Below the pieces are notes generated by a model, which had not been told where the DNA came from, ran no database searches, and saw only the letters and a program-made list of their open reading frames with translations. The translations under genes and the position numbers were made by a program. From Candidatus Polarisedimenticolia bacterium (GTDB taxonomy: Bacteria > Acidobacteriota > Polarisedimenticolia > Gp22-AA2 > AA152), in NCBI GenBank assembly GCA_035764505.1, contig DASTZC010000174.1, forward strand, positions 1 through 53,436: 53,436 nt of DNA, read 5' to 3'. Below, in pieces: positions 35,168-43,605 of the stretch (position 1 is the first letter of the stretch; every line of letters starts with the position of its first letter).

Positions 35168-35515
35168 TCAGCCGAGCAGGCGGCGGTAAGTCGGCTCGTC
35201 GAATCCCACCAAAAGCGTGCGACCGACCCGAAGCGTCGGGGCCCGCAGGTTGCCGGTCGGTCCGAGGATCAGGCTCTGAAGCGTCGCATCGTCCGGCGTC
35301 TCGCGCTTCAGATCGATGCGCACCACCCGCTTGCCGCGCGCGACCACGATCTCGTCGGCCTCGCGCGCCAGCCGCAAGGCTTCTTGCGGACCAATCACTT
35401 CCTGCTTCGCGTTCGTCGTCTGCAGCGATTCGATCTTGCGCTTCGCAAGAAACTCCTGCGCCTTGCTGCAGCTCATTCAGCCGGGGCGATGGTACCGCCA
35501 GCTCACCTGAGCCAT
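35168..35515 (-). CDS. ArsC-family small redox protein, candidate selenoprotein (TGA at residue 13)
   Basis: A 115-residue protein if TGA 35477-35479 is read as Sec. GAGGAG lies eight bases before ATG 35515. The N-terminus reads VSWRYHRPG-U-MSCSKAQEFLAKRKIE, which is the first strand, active-site loop and helix of the ArsC/Spx thioredoxin fold; relatives have RPxC-MTCxKAxxFL, so Sec replaces the first active-site Cys. The end LRAPTLRVGRTLLVGFDEPTYRRLLG also matches the family. Without read-through the protein would begin at ATG 35476 and lack strand 1 and the catalytic residue. As far as I recall, ArsC-family selenoproteins are a recognised group. Last gene of the DUF1028-dam operon. Confidence 0.82.
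35445..35466 (-). promoter_or_regulatory. Candidate SECIS element
   Basis: Beginning 11 bases after the UGA: stem GCAAGG/UCUUGC (one G/U pair), a C/U mismatch, GC/GU pairs and the loop AGGA, with guanines at +21 and +22. Distance and loop fit the bacterial SECIS pattern but the stem is weaker than in the DUF3179 gene. An alternative hairpin (CUUGCG/CGCAAG) lies further downstream. Confidence 0.5.
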
Positions 35516-36435
35516 GAGGCCGTCTCCTCATGAGAATCGGGAACCCCTCGCGTCCGGCGCGGCGGGCTCGCAGGAGCCGCATCGGGTGGACGATAGCTGA
35601 GCACCACCACCTCCGGCACCGGACCGCGGCGCGCCGCGTTGGAGTTGATGCTGCGCCGCACTTTCACCGGCCGGATATCGAAGGCGCCGTAGAGCCGGCG
35701 GATGAGGGCGGTGTCGCTGTTGCTGAGCATGACGCGACAGCCGCGATCGGTCAGCACCCGGTAGACCTCGGCCAGCTCCTCCTGGTCGCGCTCACGGAAG
35801 GCGCCGTTCATGTAGCTGGTGAACGACGAGGTCGCGGAGAGCGGATCGTAGGGAGGATCGAAGTAGATGAAATCGTCGGGCCGGGCGTCGTCGAGCGTCT
35901 CGCGGAAATGCGCCCCTTTGAGCCGGACGCCGCACAGCGCCCGCGCGACGCGGCGCAGGTTCCCGGCGTCCAGGATCGGCGGATCGTCGTAGCGTCCCAT
36001 CGGAACATTGAAGATGCCGGCCGCGTTGACGCGGTAGAGACCATTGAAGCAGGTCTTGTTGAGATAGATTAGGCGGGCAGCTCTCTCGGCCGGGGAGAGC
36101 GACTCCGGCGATCGCGCTCGGACGCGGTAGTAGTGCTCCCGGCCGTGCCGGCGCCGGTGCCGCTCCAGGAGCGCGATCACCCCTTCCACGTCTTTCTGGA
36201 TGGAACGCCAGGCGAGGACCAGCTCCTCGTTGCCGTCCGACAGGAGAACGGTCCGCGGGGAGCAATTCGACTGCACCCTGAAGAAGACCGCGCCGCTGCC
36301 GAGAAAAGGCTCGAGGTAGCGATCGAAGCTCCCGGCCTCGGGAAACAGCGCCTCGAGGCGCGACAGCAGCTGTGTCTTGCCGCCGGCCCACTTCAGGAAG
36401 GGGCGCGGCGTCTCAAGGCTTCTTGCCGGCGGCAT
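35503..36435 (-). CDS. D12-class (Dam-like) DNA adenine N6-methyltransferase
   Basis: A 310-residue enzyme. Motif X/I is FLKWAGGKTQLLSRLEALFP and YLEPFLGSGAVFF; the catalytic motif IV is FIYFDPPYDPLS. Other Dam features are NDGNEELVLAW-like (SDGNEELVLAW), YLNKTCFNGLYRVN and FNVPMGRYD. Dam/DpnM relatives methylate GATC. No restriction enzyme is nearby, so it is probably an orphan housekeeping or regulatory methylase. It overlaps the DUF1028 gene by 23 bases and the ArsC-like gene by 13. Confidence 0.88.
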   Translation of the reverse strand: MPPARSLETPRPFLKWAGGKTQLLSRLEALFPEAGSFDRYLEPFLGSGAVFFRVQSNCSPRTVLLSDGNEELVLAWRSIQKDVEGVIALLERHRRRHGREHYYRVRARSPESLSPAERAARLIYLNKTCFNGLYRVNAAGIFNVPMGRYDDPPILDAGNLRRVARALCGVRLKGAHFRETLDDARPDDFIYFDPPYDPLSATSSFTSYMNGAFRERDQEELAEVYRVLTDRGCRVMLSNSDTALIRRLYGAFDIRPVKVRRSINSNAARRGPVPEVVVLSYRPPDAAPASPPRRTRGVPDSHEETASWLR

Positions 36436-37438
36436 CCTTCACCAGGTCGCGATAGCGGGGATCGGAGCGCAGCACGTCGAGGTCGGTGTCGTTCAGGGAG
36501 AAGGCTTTCAGGGACGGGTTGAGAGGAAAGGCGCGTGTCAGATTCTCCAGCGCCTTGTCCGCGAGGCCCGCCAGCGAGTAGAAGCAGGCGAGATCGTAGT
36601 AGGCGTCGCCGCGGTCGGAGTCCTTGGCGGCGTCGTGCAGCCGCCGGCGCGTGGCGTCCTCCATGATCTTGACGGCTCGGTCGCGCTCGGAGCGCTCCAG
36701 GTAGAAGCGGGCGTCGGCATAGGCGTTGGTGGTGTGGTGCATCTCGAGCAGGCGCGCCAGCTCCTCGATCGGCCGCGGATGGTCGTCGACGCGCAGGTCG
36801 ATGTAACGATCATTGAATCCCGCGTAGCCCCCCTTGGCTCGGACCACCAGGAGCGCCGCCGACTGCTGGCCGCGCGAGTCGCCGCCGGCGGTCTGCCCCG
36901 CGGCGAGCGCCTTCACCAGCCGGTCGGCCAGGGGAAGACCCGCCGTGTCTTCGAAAGTCGCGGCCATCGCGGCGACCACCTCCTTGCCGGTCAGGATGTT
37001 CCCCTGCGCCGCGTAGTTCTTGCCGGTCTTGCCTCCCGCCCAGGGATTGCACTTGTCGCCGGTGAAAGTGGCCGGCGTGCCGTGCGCATCGACGATCCCT
37101 GCCTGGCGCTGCGATGAGTTCGGGTCATCTTTGAGGAGCATCTGGAGGGCCTCGGGCGCCGGCTTGCCCGACTCGAGCAGCTCCAGACCCTTCGGACCGA
37201 AAGTGGTGTTGGCGAAAGACTGGGTGGCGACGGCGCCCACGCCCGCTTTGGCCCAGGGGACGACCGCGCCGACGGCGAAGAAGCGCGACTCCACCGCGAT
37301 ACCGAGATCGCCGGTGGCGGGATCGAAGCCGACGATGCTGAAGGTGGCCACCGGCTTGCTCTTTCGCGCCGGGAGCGCCGACATCAGAAGCGGCGTAATC
37401 AGCAGGAGGGCGAGCGAGAGACCCCAACGCGCGGGCAT
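36413..37438 (-). CDS. Secreted DUF1028 (Ntn-hydrolase-like) protein with TPR end
   Basis: A 341-residue protein: signal peptide (LSLALLLITPLLMSALPA), a DUF1028 domain starting VATFSIVGFDPATGDLGIAVESRFFAVGAVVPWA and including GKNYAAQGNILTG and TAGGDSRGQQSAALLVVRA, then TPR-like helices (AYYDLACFYSLAGLADKALENLTRAF). DUF1028 is related to Ntn hydrolases; substrate unknown. ATG 37438 is chosen because GGAGG lies six bases before it; the longer frame upstream covers the promoter. Confidence 0.82.
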   Translation of the reverse strand: MPARWGLSLALLLITPLLMSALPARKSKPVATFSIVGFDPATGDLGIAVESRFFAVGAVVPWAKAGVGAVATQSFANTTFGPKGLELLESGKPAPEALQMLLKDDPNSSQRQAGIVDAHGTPATFTGDKCNPWAGGKTGKNYAAQGNILTGKEVVAAMAATFEDTAGLPLADRLVKALAAGQTAGGDSRGQQSAALLVVRAKGGYAGFNDRYIDLRVDDHPRPIEELARLLEMHHTTNAYADARFYLERSERDRAVKIMEDATRRRLHDAAKDSDRGDAYYDLACFYSLAGLADKALENLTRAFPLNPSLKAFSLNDTDLDVLRSDPRYRDLVKDAAGKKP

Positions 37439-37469
37439 GAGTGTCCTCCGGAGCGTTTTTTCCGGCGAC

Positions 37470-37475
37470 ATTATA
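37470..37475 (-). promoter_or_regulatory. -10 element for the DUF1028-dam-arsC operon
   Basis: Minus-strand TATAAT, a perfect -10, lies 32 bases before ATG 37438. No convincing -35 is visible at 16-18 bp. Confidence 0.4.
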
Positions 37476-37603
37476 GGGCGTTCGCCCCTGACGCTGCGTG
37501 AAAAAGTCGTCGCGGAGTGTCGGGTATCGGAATCACATTGATAGGGAGCCGTCGAGCCCTCGGATTGCAAGGCGCCGCGGCCGTGGGTCGCTCCACCGGC
37601 GAC

Positions 37604-37628
37604 GCGCCGCGAACTCATCTCGCGGCGC
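37604..37628. repeat. Hairpin after the third GT39 gene
   Basis: GCGCCGCGA and TCGCGGCGC form a perfect 9-bp stem with a 7-base loop. It lies 34 bases after the stop of the gene at 37662 and could stall polymerase, but there is no U tract. The rest of 37439-37661 holds no gene that I can see. Confidence 0.35.
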
Positions 37629-37661
37629 GAGCCAGGCACAACGCCGCAAGCCGGGATGGGC

Positions 37662-39329
37662 CTAGCGCGCGGCGTCCGCGGCAGGGGAGCGATTGCTCAC
37701 CACCACCACTCCACCGCTGCGCGACAGCAGGAAGAGAGGCGGGAAAGGGCGGCGGGTGCGCATCTGCTCGAAGAGATCGCGCTCCATCAGGCAGAAGGCA
37801 CGCTGCGGCAGCGCCAGAATCCGCTGCAGCGCTTCCTCGCCGCTGACGCGCTCCGGGATGCGGTCGAGGTAGTAGGCGAACCCGGGGGGAAAGCGCCGGT
37901 ACACGACGACCCGGTCTCCCGGGCCGATCATCGGCTTGACGGCATAGGCCGCCGGCCGGCTGCTCCTCCAGGGCTCGAGCGTCGGAAAGCCGTAGGCCAG
38001 CAGCGTGAAATCCAGGATGGCGCAGCCGCCGGCAAGGAGCAGGAACGCGAGCCGGGGGCGTCGCAGCAGCAGGGAGCTCAAGGTGAACAGCGAGCCGAGC
38101 AGCCCGGCGAAGCAGATCGGCAGCAGGGCCGCCTTGAAGGAGAAAGGAATCGCCCCGAAGTTGTCGCGCGAGGTCGAGAAGAAGACCATGCCTCCCATCA
38201 GAATCACCAGGAGGAGCAGCGCTCCCATGCCTTTCAAGCGCCGCTCCCCCGCGCCCTGCTCCAGCCAGCTCGAGATCGGCTCGGCCGCCAGGATGGCCGC
38301 CGCCGGCAGGGCCGGGAGAATCGAGGAGGAGAAGCGGCCCGCCGCCAGCGTGAACAAGGCCAGCATCGCCAGCAGCCAGATCGCCGGCACGACTCGCAGC
38401 CGGGCATCCGGAAGGCCCTGTGGGAACCGGGCCGCCGACCGCGCCAGGGCGCCCGGCAGGAAGAGGGACCAGGGAAGAAAGCCGACCAGCAGCATCGAGC
38501 CGAAGGCGAACGGCGAAGCCGGCGCGGCGCCGGCGCCGTAGCGCGCCGCATCCAGCACCCTCCCCGGAGCCAGCCAGCGCGAGGCCAGGGACGGATCCCG
38601 GGCGGCGACCGTCACGTACCAGGGCAGCACCACCGCCAGGAAGGTCGCGCAGGAGAGCAGCGGGCGCAGTGACGTGACCCGGCCGCGCGCGACCAGGAGG
38701 ACGCAGGGCACCGCGACGGCGGCGACCAGCACGAAACCGGCGGTACCCAAAAACAGGACCGAGACTCCGAGCAGCGCCGCTCCCGCCGGCCCCCAGGCCC
38801 CGCGTGCGGGTCGCCGCAGCGCCTCGAGCAGGCAAACGATCCCAGCCGTGAAGCAGAGGGTGAAAGGGACGTCGGGATCGGCCGAGCGGCCGATGAGAAC
38901 GAACTGCAGGGATGAAGCGAGGATTACCGCGGCGGTCCAGCCGCCCAGCCGACCCGCTCCGAGGCGCAGGGCGAGCCTCCAGACGACGGCGAGCAAGGCC
39001 AGCGCCGCCAGCACCGAGGGGATGCGCGCCGCCATCTCGCTCTCGCCGAACAGCGCGAAGGAGCCGGCGACCACCCAGCACATGACCGGGGGACGCTCCG
39101 CCGCGGGCTCGCCGTAGAGGGTGGGGACGAGCCAGTCGCCGCGCTCGCGCATCTCGCGCGCCGACTGCGCGAGCGACGACTCACCCGGATCGCTGAGTCC
39201 CTGTCTCCCCAGCAGCGGGACGAGCAGCGCCCCCGCCAGGCCGAAGAGCAGAAGGAGCGGGGCCCATCGCTCGGACCGGCGTCGGCCCGGCGATCCGGAT
39301 GCTGCGCCGGCGCTAGAAGGAGCGGCCAA
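37662..39329 (-). CDS. GT39/ArnT-like membrane glycosyltransferase 3
   Basis: A 555-residue polytopic protein, third paralogue in 11 kb. TM1 is LLLLFGLAGALLVPLLG; the first loop is GLSDPGESSLAQSAREMRERGDWLVPTLYG and ERPPVMCWVV, where the DE pair reads GE and the Lys of EKPP is Arg, so this copy is the most diverged at the proposed active site. The C-terminal soluble part ends GGVVVVSNRS like the others. TTG 39329 is the only start before TM1; it overlaps the upstream gene by 17 bases, suggesting coupling. Confidence 0.68.
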   Translation of the reverse strand: MAAPSSAGAASGSPGRRRSERWAPLLLLFGLAGALLVPLLGRQGLSDPGESSLAQSAREMRERGDWLVPTLYGEPAAERPPVMCWVVAGSFALFGESEMAARIPSVLAALALLAVVWRLALRLGAGRLGGWTAAVILASSLQFVLIGRSADPDVPFTLCFTAGIVCLLEALRRPARGAWGPAGAALLGVSVLFLGTAGFVLVAAVAVPCVLLVARGRVTSLRPLLSCATFLAVVLPWYVTVAARDPSLASRWLAPGRVLDAARYGAGAAPASPFAFGSMLLVGFLPWSLFLPGALARSAARFPQGLPDARLRVVPAIWLLAMLALFTLAAGRFSSSILPALPAAAILAAEPISSWLEQGAGERRLKGMGALLLLVILMGGMVFFSTSRDNFGAIPFSFKAALLPICFAGLLGSLFTLSSLLLRRPRLAFLLLAGGCAILDFTLLAYGFPTLEPWRSSRPAAYAVKPMIGPGDRVVVYRRFPPGFAYYLDRIPERVSGEEALQRILALPQRAFCLMERDLFEQMRTRRPFPPLFLLSRSGGVVVVSNRSPAADAAR

Positions 39330-42300
39330 TGTAGAAGGAAGTCTGCAAAGAGCTGTCGAAGGTGGGGTCCTTCTGCCATTCGTACTCGTTGGCGATCAGC
39401 GGACTTCCTCCGGTATCGATAGGGATCAAGGCGCTGTTCTCGAAACGCTTCGCCCAGACCCAGGTCAGCTCGAAAGGCCCAAGGTACCAGGCGAATCCCA
39501 GCCCCCAGGCGGCCCGGCAGTCGCCCAGCCGGTCGTTCTTCTCGTCCCAGCAGTTGAACTCACGCGGGATGGCTGTGACCGTCCCGTCTGGTCTCTCGAG
39601 CAGCAGGTCGACGCCCTGGTAGTTGACGTCGCGGCCGGTGTTGGGATCGAAGTAGCGCGGCCCCTGGAACCAGCCGGCGCCGACGTCCAGGAAGATGAAG
39701 CCGCGCAGCGCGTGAATCCCTCCGAACGGAAAGCGCAGCTCGTCCACCAGGGGAAAGCGCAGCTCCAGGTTCGAATAGGCGATGCGGTTGCCGAAGAACT
39801 CCCGGAATTCATAGCCGCGCAGCGTGTTGTAGCCGCCGAAGGAATAGATGGTGCTGCCGTCCTGGCCCAAGAAGCCGGTGCTGTTGCTGATGGCGGTCGC
39901 GAAGCGCCAGGCGAACAGCGAGCGGCTCGTGAGCTTGCCGTAAGCGCGGTAGTCGACGTAGTACTCCGCGAACGGGCTGCCGTCCCCCACCACGAAAGGT
40001 GCGTAGGCGATGGTGAAGCCGAAGCGCTTGCCGTGGTACGGACCGAAATCCTTGTAGCGGGTGGTGTCGCCGGAGAAGGTGGTGGTCAGGAACGCCAGGT
40101 TGTCCTTGAAAGTCTCGAAGCTGACCGTCTGGACCGTGATCCCGTTGATGTCTTCGAGCTCGCTCACCGGCCGGGACAGCGACCTCTGATAGGCACCGAT
40201 CGACGCCTCGATCCGATAGTAGACCGACAAGGGGTAGGAAACCTGTGTCGAGATTCCGGTGGTGCGGGTGGCCTGTTGGCGCTGCACGCCGCCGCTGGAG
40301 GTTCCCAGCAGGTAGTAGTCGCGGAAATCCATCGCCCGGTAGCCGTACTGCCAGCGGTGCTTCAAATTCCAGTATTGCAGGTCGATGTTCGAGTAGGTGG
40401 ACACCGACTGGAAGTTCATGAAGACGCGGTGATCGCCCAGCAGGTCCGAGAGCACCAGCTGCGCATTGGTGAGGATGGTGCCGTCATTGGCGACCCCGAT
40501 CAGCACGCTCGGGCTGCTCTCGACGTGCCATTTGAGCTTGTCGTAGCGCCCCTTCTCCTTCTCGTCCAGCGTCAGCTTCAGGGGGGGCTCGAAAGGCTCG
40601 ATTTCGGGCGGCTCCTGCGTCTGCTCGCTGGGCTTGATGACCGCCACCGGCTCGTTGAGCTCCATGCGGTAAAGGTGAAAGCGTCCCTTGTCGTATCCGG
40701 TGAAGGCCAGCGTCGCCTTTCCGTCCTGCGAGTCGATCTCCAGGGGGTTGAAGCCGCTGCCGATCAGATCGGTGTACTGGCGGATCTCGCCGTCCACCAG
40801 GCTGAGCGAATAGAGGTTGTAGATCTGGTGTCCCGCCAGATCGGAGGAGTAGTAGAGCGTCTTGCCGTCCTTGGAGAAAGAGGGCTGGATGTCGGAGGAT
40901 TCGCCGAAGGTCAGCTGCGTGAGCTTGCCCGGATCCGATGCGTCGACCATGAAAATCTTCACGTAGCGGTCGATGCGCCGGTTGAAGACGATCGTCTTGC
41001 CGTCGGGCGACCAGGCGGGGTTGGCGTCGTAGTATTCGTCGTCGGTGACCTTCGACACCTTCTTGGTGTCGAAGTCGTAGCGGAAGATGTCCACCACCCC
41101 CGCGACGTTGCCCGAGAAGATGACCGATTTCCCGTCGGGCGAGAAAGCCGGGGATTCCTCCACTTCGACGCCCGGGATGACCACCTCCTGCAGGAGCTTT
41201 CCCTTCAGCGCGTCGTAGACGAACAGGTTCCGCTCGTCCTCGCGCCGCGCGAAGAAGGCGATCCGGTCCCCCTCGGGCGACCAGGTGAGGTCGTTCTTTC
41301 CGTCGAAGGCGCCGGTCACGATGTACTGGTACTTGTTGGTGAACCCCTTGGTGATGTTGCGCAGGTTCGTCCCGTCCTTGGTCGAGAAGACCACCACGTC
41401 CAGATCCTCGTAGCGCGTGGTGAGGGAGGCCACCAGGTCGCCGCTCGGGGACAGGGTGGGGGAGAAGGTGTAGATCCCCTCGTTCTTGAAGCCGATCTCG
41501 TGGCCGTAGTCCTCGGGCTCCTTCTTGTCCAGGTAGAGCGGCAGGTACTTGTGCTCCAGGTAGCGCCGAAACTGCCGGTCGAACTCGTCCGGTTCCACCC
41601 CGAACGCCTCGCGGATCGGCTTGTCCAGGTTATTGCTCAACAGGACCTTGCGGTACTCCCACAGGAAGTTGCGGATGCCCTCGAGGCCGTACTTCTCGCC
41701 GATGTAGTCGAAGGCCGCCTGGCCGAAGCGGTAGGTCAGGAAGTTCACCACGTTGACGCGGTGGATGGGCGGGATGATGTTGTGCACCACCGCGTCGCGG
41801 ATCACCATCTCGTTGAGCGGGCTGCTGGCGTTGGCCAGATGCTCCGCCAGCCCTTCCATCAGCCAGGGAGGCGTATTGGATCGCAGCGCGCGGCCGATCG
41901 ACCCCTCGTAGAAGATGGAGAACTCGAAGATGTGCACCAGCTCGTGGGTGATCAGCTCGTACAGCAGGTCGGGGGGCCGGTCCACCGGCAGCACCATGCG
42001 GTTCTCGAAGGGCTCGGCGAAGGCCGCCACGTACTCGGGGATGAAGTCGAGCTGCACGTTGGTCTGCTCGAACTCCCCATGGGTCTTGTAGAAGATGAGC
42101 GGAATGCGGATCTTGACCTCATGATCCAGGTCCTGCGACAGCTTGACGTAGGCGCTTTCGGCGAAGGAGACCACCTGCTCGAGGCGGCCTTCTTCCTCCG
42201 GATAGTAGTAGACGTCGAAATGCGGGGACTTGTAGATGTGCCAGTCGAAGTTGTCGTAGTTGATCTTGTTCTTGCCGAAGGGAAATGCTGCGCCCGGGAC

Positions 42301-42360
42301 CAGGGCCAGGAGGAGGCCCACCAGGGAGCGAGCGGCAAGGCGCCGGGGGCTCAGCGGCAC
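39313..42360 (-). CDS. Metalloprotease / TolB propeller / outer-membrane barrel fusion, 1015 aa
   Basis: In order: signal peptide (SLVGLLLALVPGAAFPFG), a gluzincin domain to about residue 280 with zinc motif LITHELVHIFEF and third-ligand region WLMEGLAEHLA, a PD40/TolB beta-propeller (repeats such as PAFSPDGKSVIFSGN, PAWSPDGKTIVFNR, PSFSKDGKTLYYSS), then about 400 residues of BamA/D15-like barrel with Tyr-rich strands ending in SFYIGRSF. The terminal Phe fits BAM-dependent insertion. It probably exposes or retains a protease-propeller at the outer membrane. First in line are two small secreted partners upstream. Confidence 0.75.
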   Translation of the reverse strand: MPLSPRRLAARSLVGLLLALVPGAAFPFGKNKINYDNFDWHIYKSPHFDVYYYPEEEGRLEQVVSFAESAYVKLSQDLDHEVKIRIPLIFYKTHGEFEQTNVQLDFIPEYVAAFAEPFENRMVLPVDRPPDLLYELITHELVHIFEFSIFYEGSIGRALRSNTPPWLMEGLAEHLANASSPLNEMVIRDAVVHNIIPPIHRVNVVNFLTYRFGQAAFDYIGEKYGLEGIRNFLWEYRKVLLSNNLDKPIREAFGVEPDEFDRQFRRYLEHKYLPLYLDKKEPEDYGHEIGFKNEGIYTFSPTLSPSGDLVASLTTRYEDLDVVVFSTKDGTNLRNITKGFTNKYQYIVTGAFDGKNDLTWSPEGDRIAFFARREDERNLFVYDALKGKLLQEVVIPGVEVEESPAFSPDGKSVIFSGNVAGVVDIFRYDFDTKKVSKVTDDEYYDANPAWSPDGKTIVFNRRIDRYVKIFMVDASDPGKLTQLTFGESSDIQPSFSKDGKTLYYSSDLAGHQIYNLYSLSLVDGEIRQYTDLIGSGFNPLEIDSQDGKATLAFTGYDKGRFHLYRMELNEPVAVIKPSEQTQEPPEIEPFEPPLKLTLDEKEKGRYDKLKWHVESSPSVLIGVANDGTILTNAQLVLSDLLGDHRVFMNFQSVSTYSNIDLQYWNLKHRWQYGYRAMDFRDYYLLGTSSGGVQRQQATRTTGISTQVSYPLSVYYRIEASIGAYQRSLSRPVSELEDINGITVQTVSFETFKDNLAFLTTTFSGDTTRYKDFGPYHGKRFGFTIAYAPFVVGDGSPFAEYYVDYRAYGKLTSRSLFAWRFATAISNSTGFLGQDGSTIYSFGGYNTLRGYEFREFFGNRIAYSNLELRFPLVDELRFPFGGIHALRGFIFLDVGAGWFQGPRYFDPNTGRDVNYQGVDLLLERPDGTVTAIPREFNCWDEKNDRLGDCRAAWGLGFAWYLGPFELTWVWAKRFENSALIPIDTGGSPLIANEYEWQKDPTFDSSLQTSFYIGRSF

Positions 42361-42373
42361 GGGAGCGATCCCT

Positions 42374-43054
42374 TCAGTCGGTGAACAACGTTCGGGTCTC
42401 GACTTTCTGCTTGGTCGCGATGATGCCGAACATGTCCGATTCGATGTGCTCGAACATCGTGAACAGGACCGTCAGCGGATCGTTCCCCTTGCCGTCCACC
42501 GTGGTGTCCTCGGAGAACTCGTCGTCGTACAGGAGCACACCGTCGCGGCCCCTCAGGAAATAGACGTGGAACACCACCTGGAATCCTTCGCGGTCGGCGA
42601 AGCGGGTACGACGAATCCTCTGGCCGGTCACCGGGCTGATGATGTCCTCGGTGACGAAGCTGGAGCGGTCGGTGATCTCGTACTTGAGGCTGCCGGTCAG
42701 GACCATGTCGGCGCCATACTTCGCCGCCAGATCCTTCCAGAACTCAGGGTTGCGCGCCAGCTCGTCGAGCGGCTGCTCGGGCAGCGGCGGTGCCTCCACG
42801 TCGAGGACGTGCAGCCGGGTCCGCTTGCGCAGCTCCCGACGCAACAACCCGACCGTCTCCTTGTTCATATCCACCTTGGGGTTGTCGTTGAGCAGGACGG
42901 CGCGCGTAACCAGGATCGAATCGATGCCGGTCATGTCGACCCGCTCGGGGACCGGAAGGCTCACCTGGACCTGCACCGTGCCGGCCGTCAGCGCCCCGAA
43001 GGGAAGACCCAGCAGGAGAACGCACGCCAGGAGCTCAGCGGGGCGGCGGCGCAT
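42374..43054 (-). CDS. Secreted hypothetical protein, CsgG/TolB-N-like
   Basis: A 226-residue protein with a signal peptide (LLACVLLLGLPFGALTAG). The KDLAAKYGADMVLTGSLKYEITD segment resembles the nucleotide-binding-like fold of CsgG and TolB N-terminal domains, which sense or assemble outer-membrane machinery. The rest (HVYFLRGRDGVLLYDDEFSEDTTVDG) is not specific. It sits 13 bases before the protease-propeller-barrel gene and overlaps the TPR gene by 20 bases, so the three probably form one outer-membrane module. Confidence 0.65.
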   Translation of the reverse strand: MRRRPAELLACVLLLGLPFGALTAGTVQVQVSLPVPERVDMTGIDSILVTRAVLLNDNPKVDMNKETVGLLRRELRKRTRLHVLDVEAPPLPEQPLDELARNPEFWKDLAAKYGADMVLTGSLKYEITDRSSFVTEDIISPVTGQRIRRTRFADREGFQVVFHVYFLRGRDGVLLYDDEFSEDTTVDGKGNDPLTVLFTMFEHIESDMFGIIATKQKVETRTLFTD

Positions 43055-43487
43055 CGTCTTCGAGAGGAGGCTCTTCCTCCTCCCCGGGGGGGGGATTCAC
43101 CGCCGCGCCTGCGCCGGGATCCCCGGCCCGCTCCTTGCGGGCGAGGACCTGCTTGAAGTAATTGGTGAAGAGATCGAAGTTCTGCTTGATGTCACGGTTC
43201 GAGGGATCGGCCTCCAGCGCCCGGCGGTATGTGGCGTCCGCCTTCTCGAAATCTCCGGCGGTCTCGTAGGCCACCGCCAGGTTGTTCAGCAGGCGCGGGT
43301 TGTCGGGCTGCAGCTTGACGGCTTTCTCCCAGCGGAACAGCGCCTCCTTCCACAGCCCTTTCTTCGCGGCCTTGACGCCGAAGTCCATCTGCTCATGCAC
43401 CGATTCGCCCGACGGCGCCGCCGCTAGGGTGGTCAAGGCGGCCATCAGAATCAGAAGAGGAAGGCGCGGCATCCGCAGAGGAGTCAT
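43035..43487 (-). CDS. Small secreted TPR protein, 150 aa
   Basis: Signal peptide (LPLLILMAALTTLAAA), then two or three TPRs (GLWKEALFRWEKAVKLQPDNPRLLNNLAVAYETAGDFEKADATYRRALEADP) and a tail of Pro, Glu and Asp residues. ATG 43487 is used because the upstream extension covers the promoter region. It is the first gene of the module with the CsgG-like protein and the protease fusion; likely a protein-protein adaptor in the periplasm. Confidence 0.75.
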   Translation of the reverse strand: MTPLRMPRLPLLILMAALTTLAAAPSGESVHEQMDFGVKAAKKGLWKEALFRWEKAVKLQPDNPRLLNNLAVAYETAGDFEKADATYRRALEADPSNRDIKQNFDLFTNYFKQVLARKERAGDPGAGAAVNPPPGEEEEPPLEDDAPPPR

Positions 43488-43558
43488 GAGGCGGAAAGGG
43501 GTTCCCAGATTCGGTTTCCGCTGCAAGCAGGTCGAGGATGGGTCGCAGCAACGCGGCA

Positions 43559-43587
43559 ACTATAGCCCACGGGGTCAGGCATTTCAA
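43559..43587 (-). promoter_or_regulatory. Strong promoter of the 43.5-37.7 kb operon
   Basis: Minus-strand TTGAAA (43582-43587) and TATAGT (43559-43564) with a 17-bp spacer, close to the sigma-70 consensus. It lies between the VWA gene stop and the TPR gene. Confidence 0.65.
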
Positions 43588-43605
43588 CGCGGCTCCGGCG
43601 CGCCG

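Noticed and set aside
35168-35476. A 102-residue protein starting at ATG 35476
   Set aside because: It would lack strand 1 and the active-site Cys of the ArsC fold and has no SD; the start at 35515 with GAGGAG and a TGA at the Cys position fits better.
39121-42384. 1087-codon plus-strand open frame
   Set aside because: Antisense shadow of the protease-propeller-barrel gene. The minus-strand frame has a signal peptide, zinc motif and propeller repeats.
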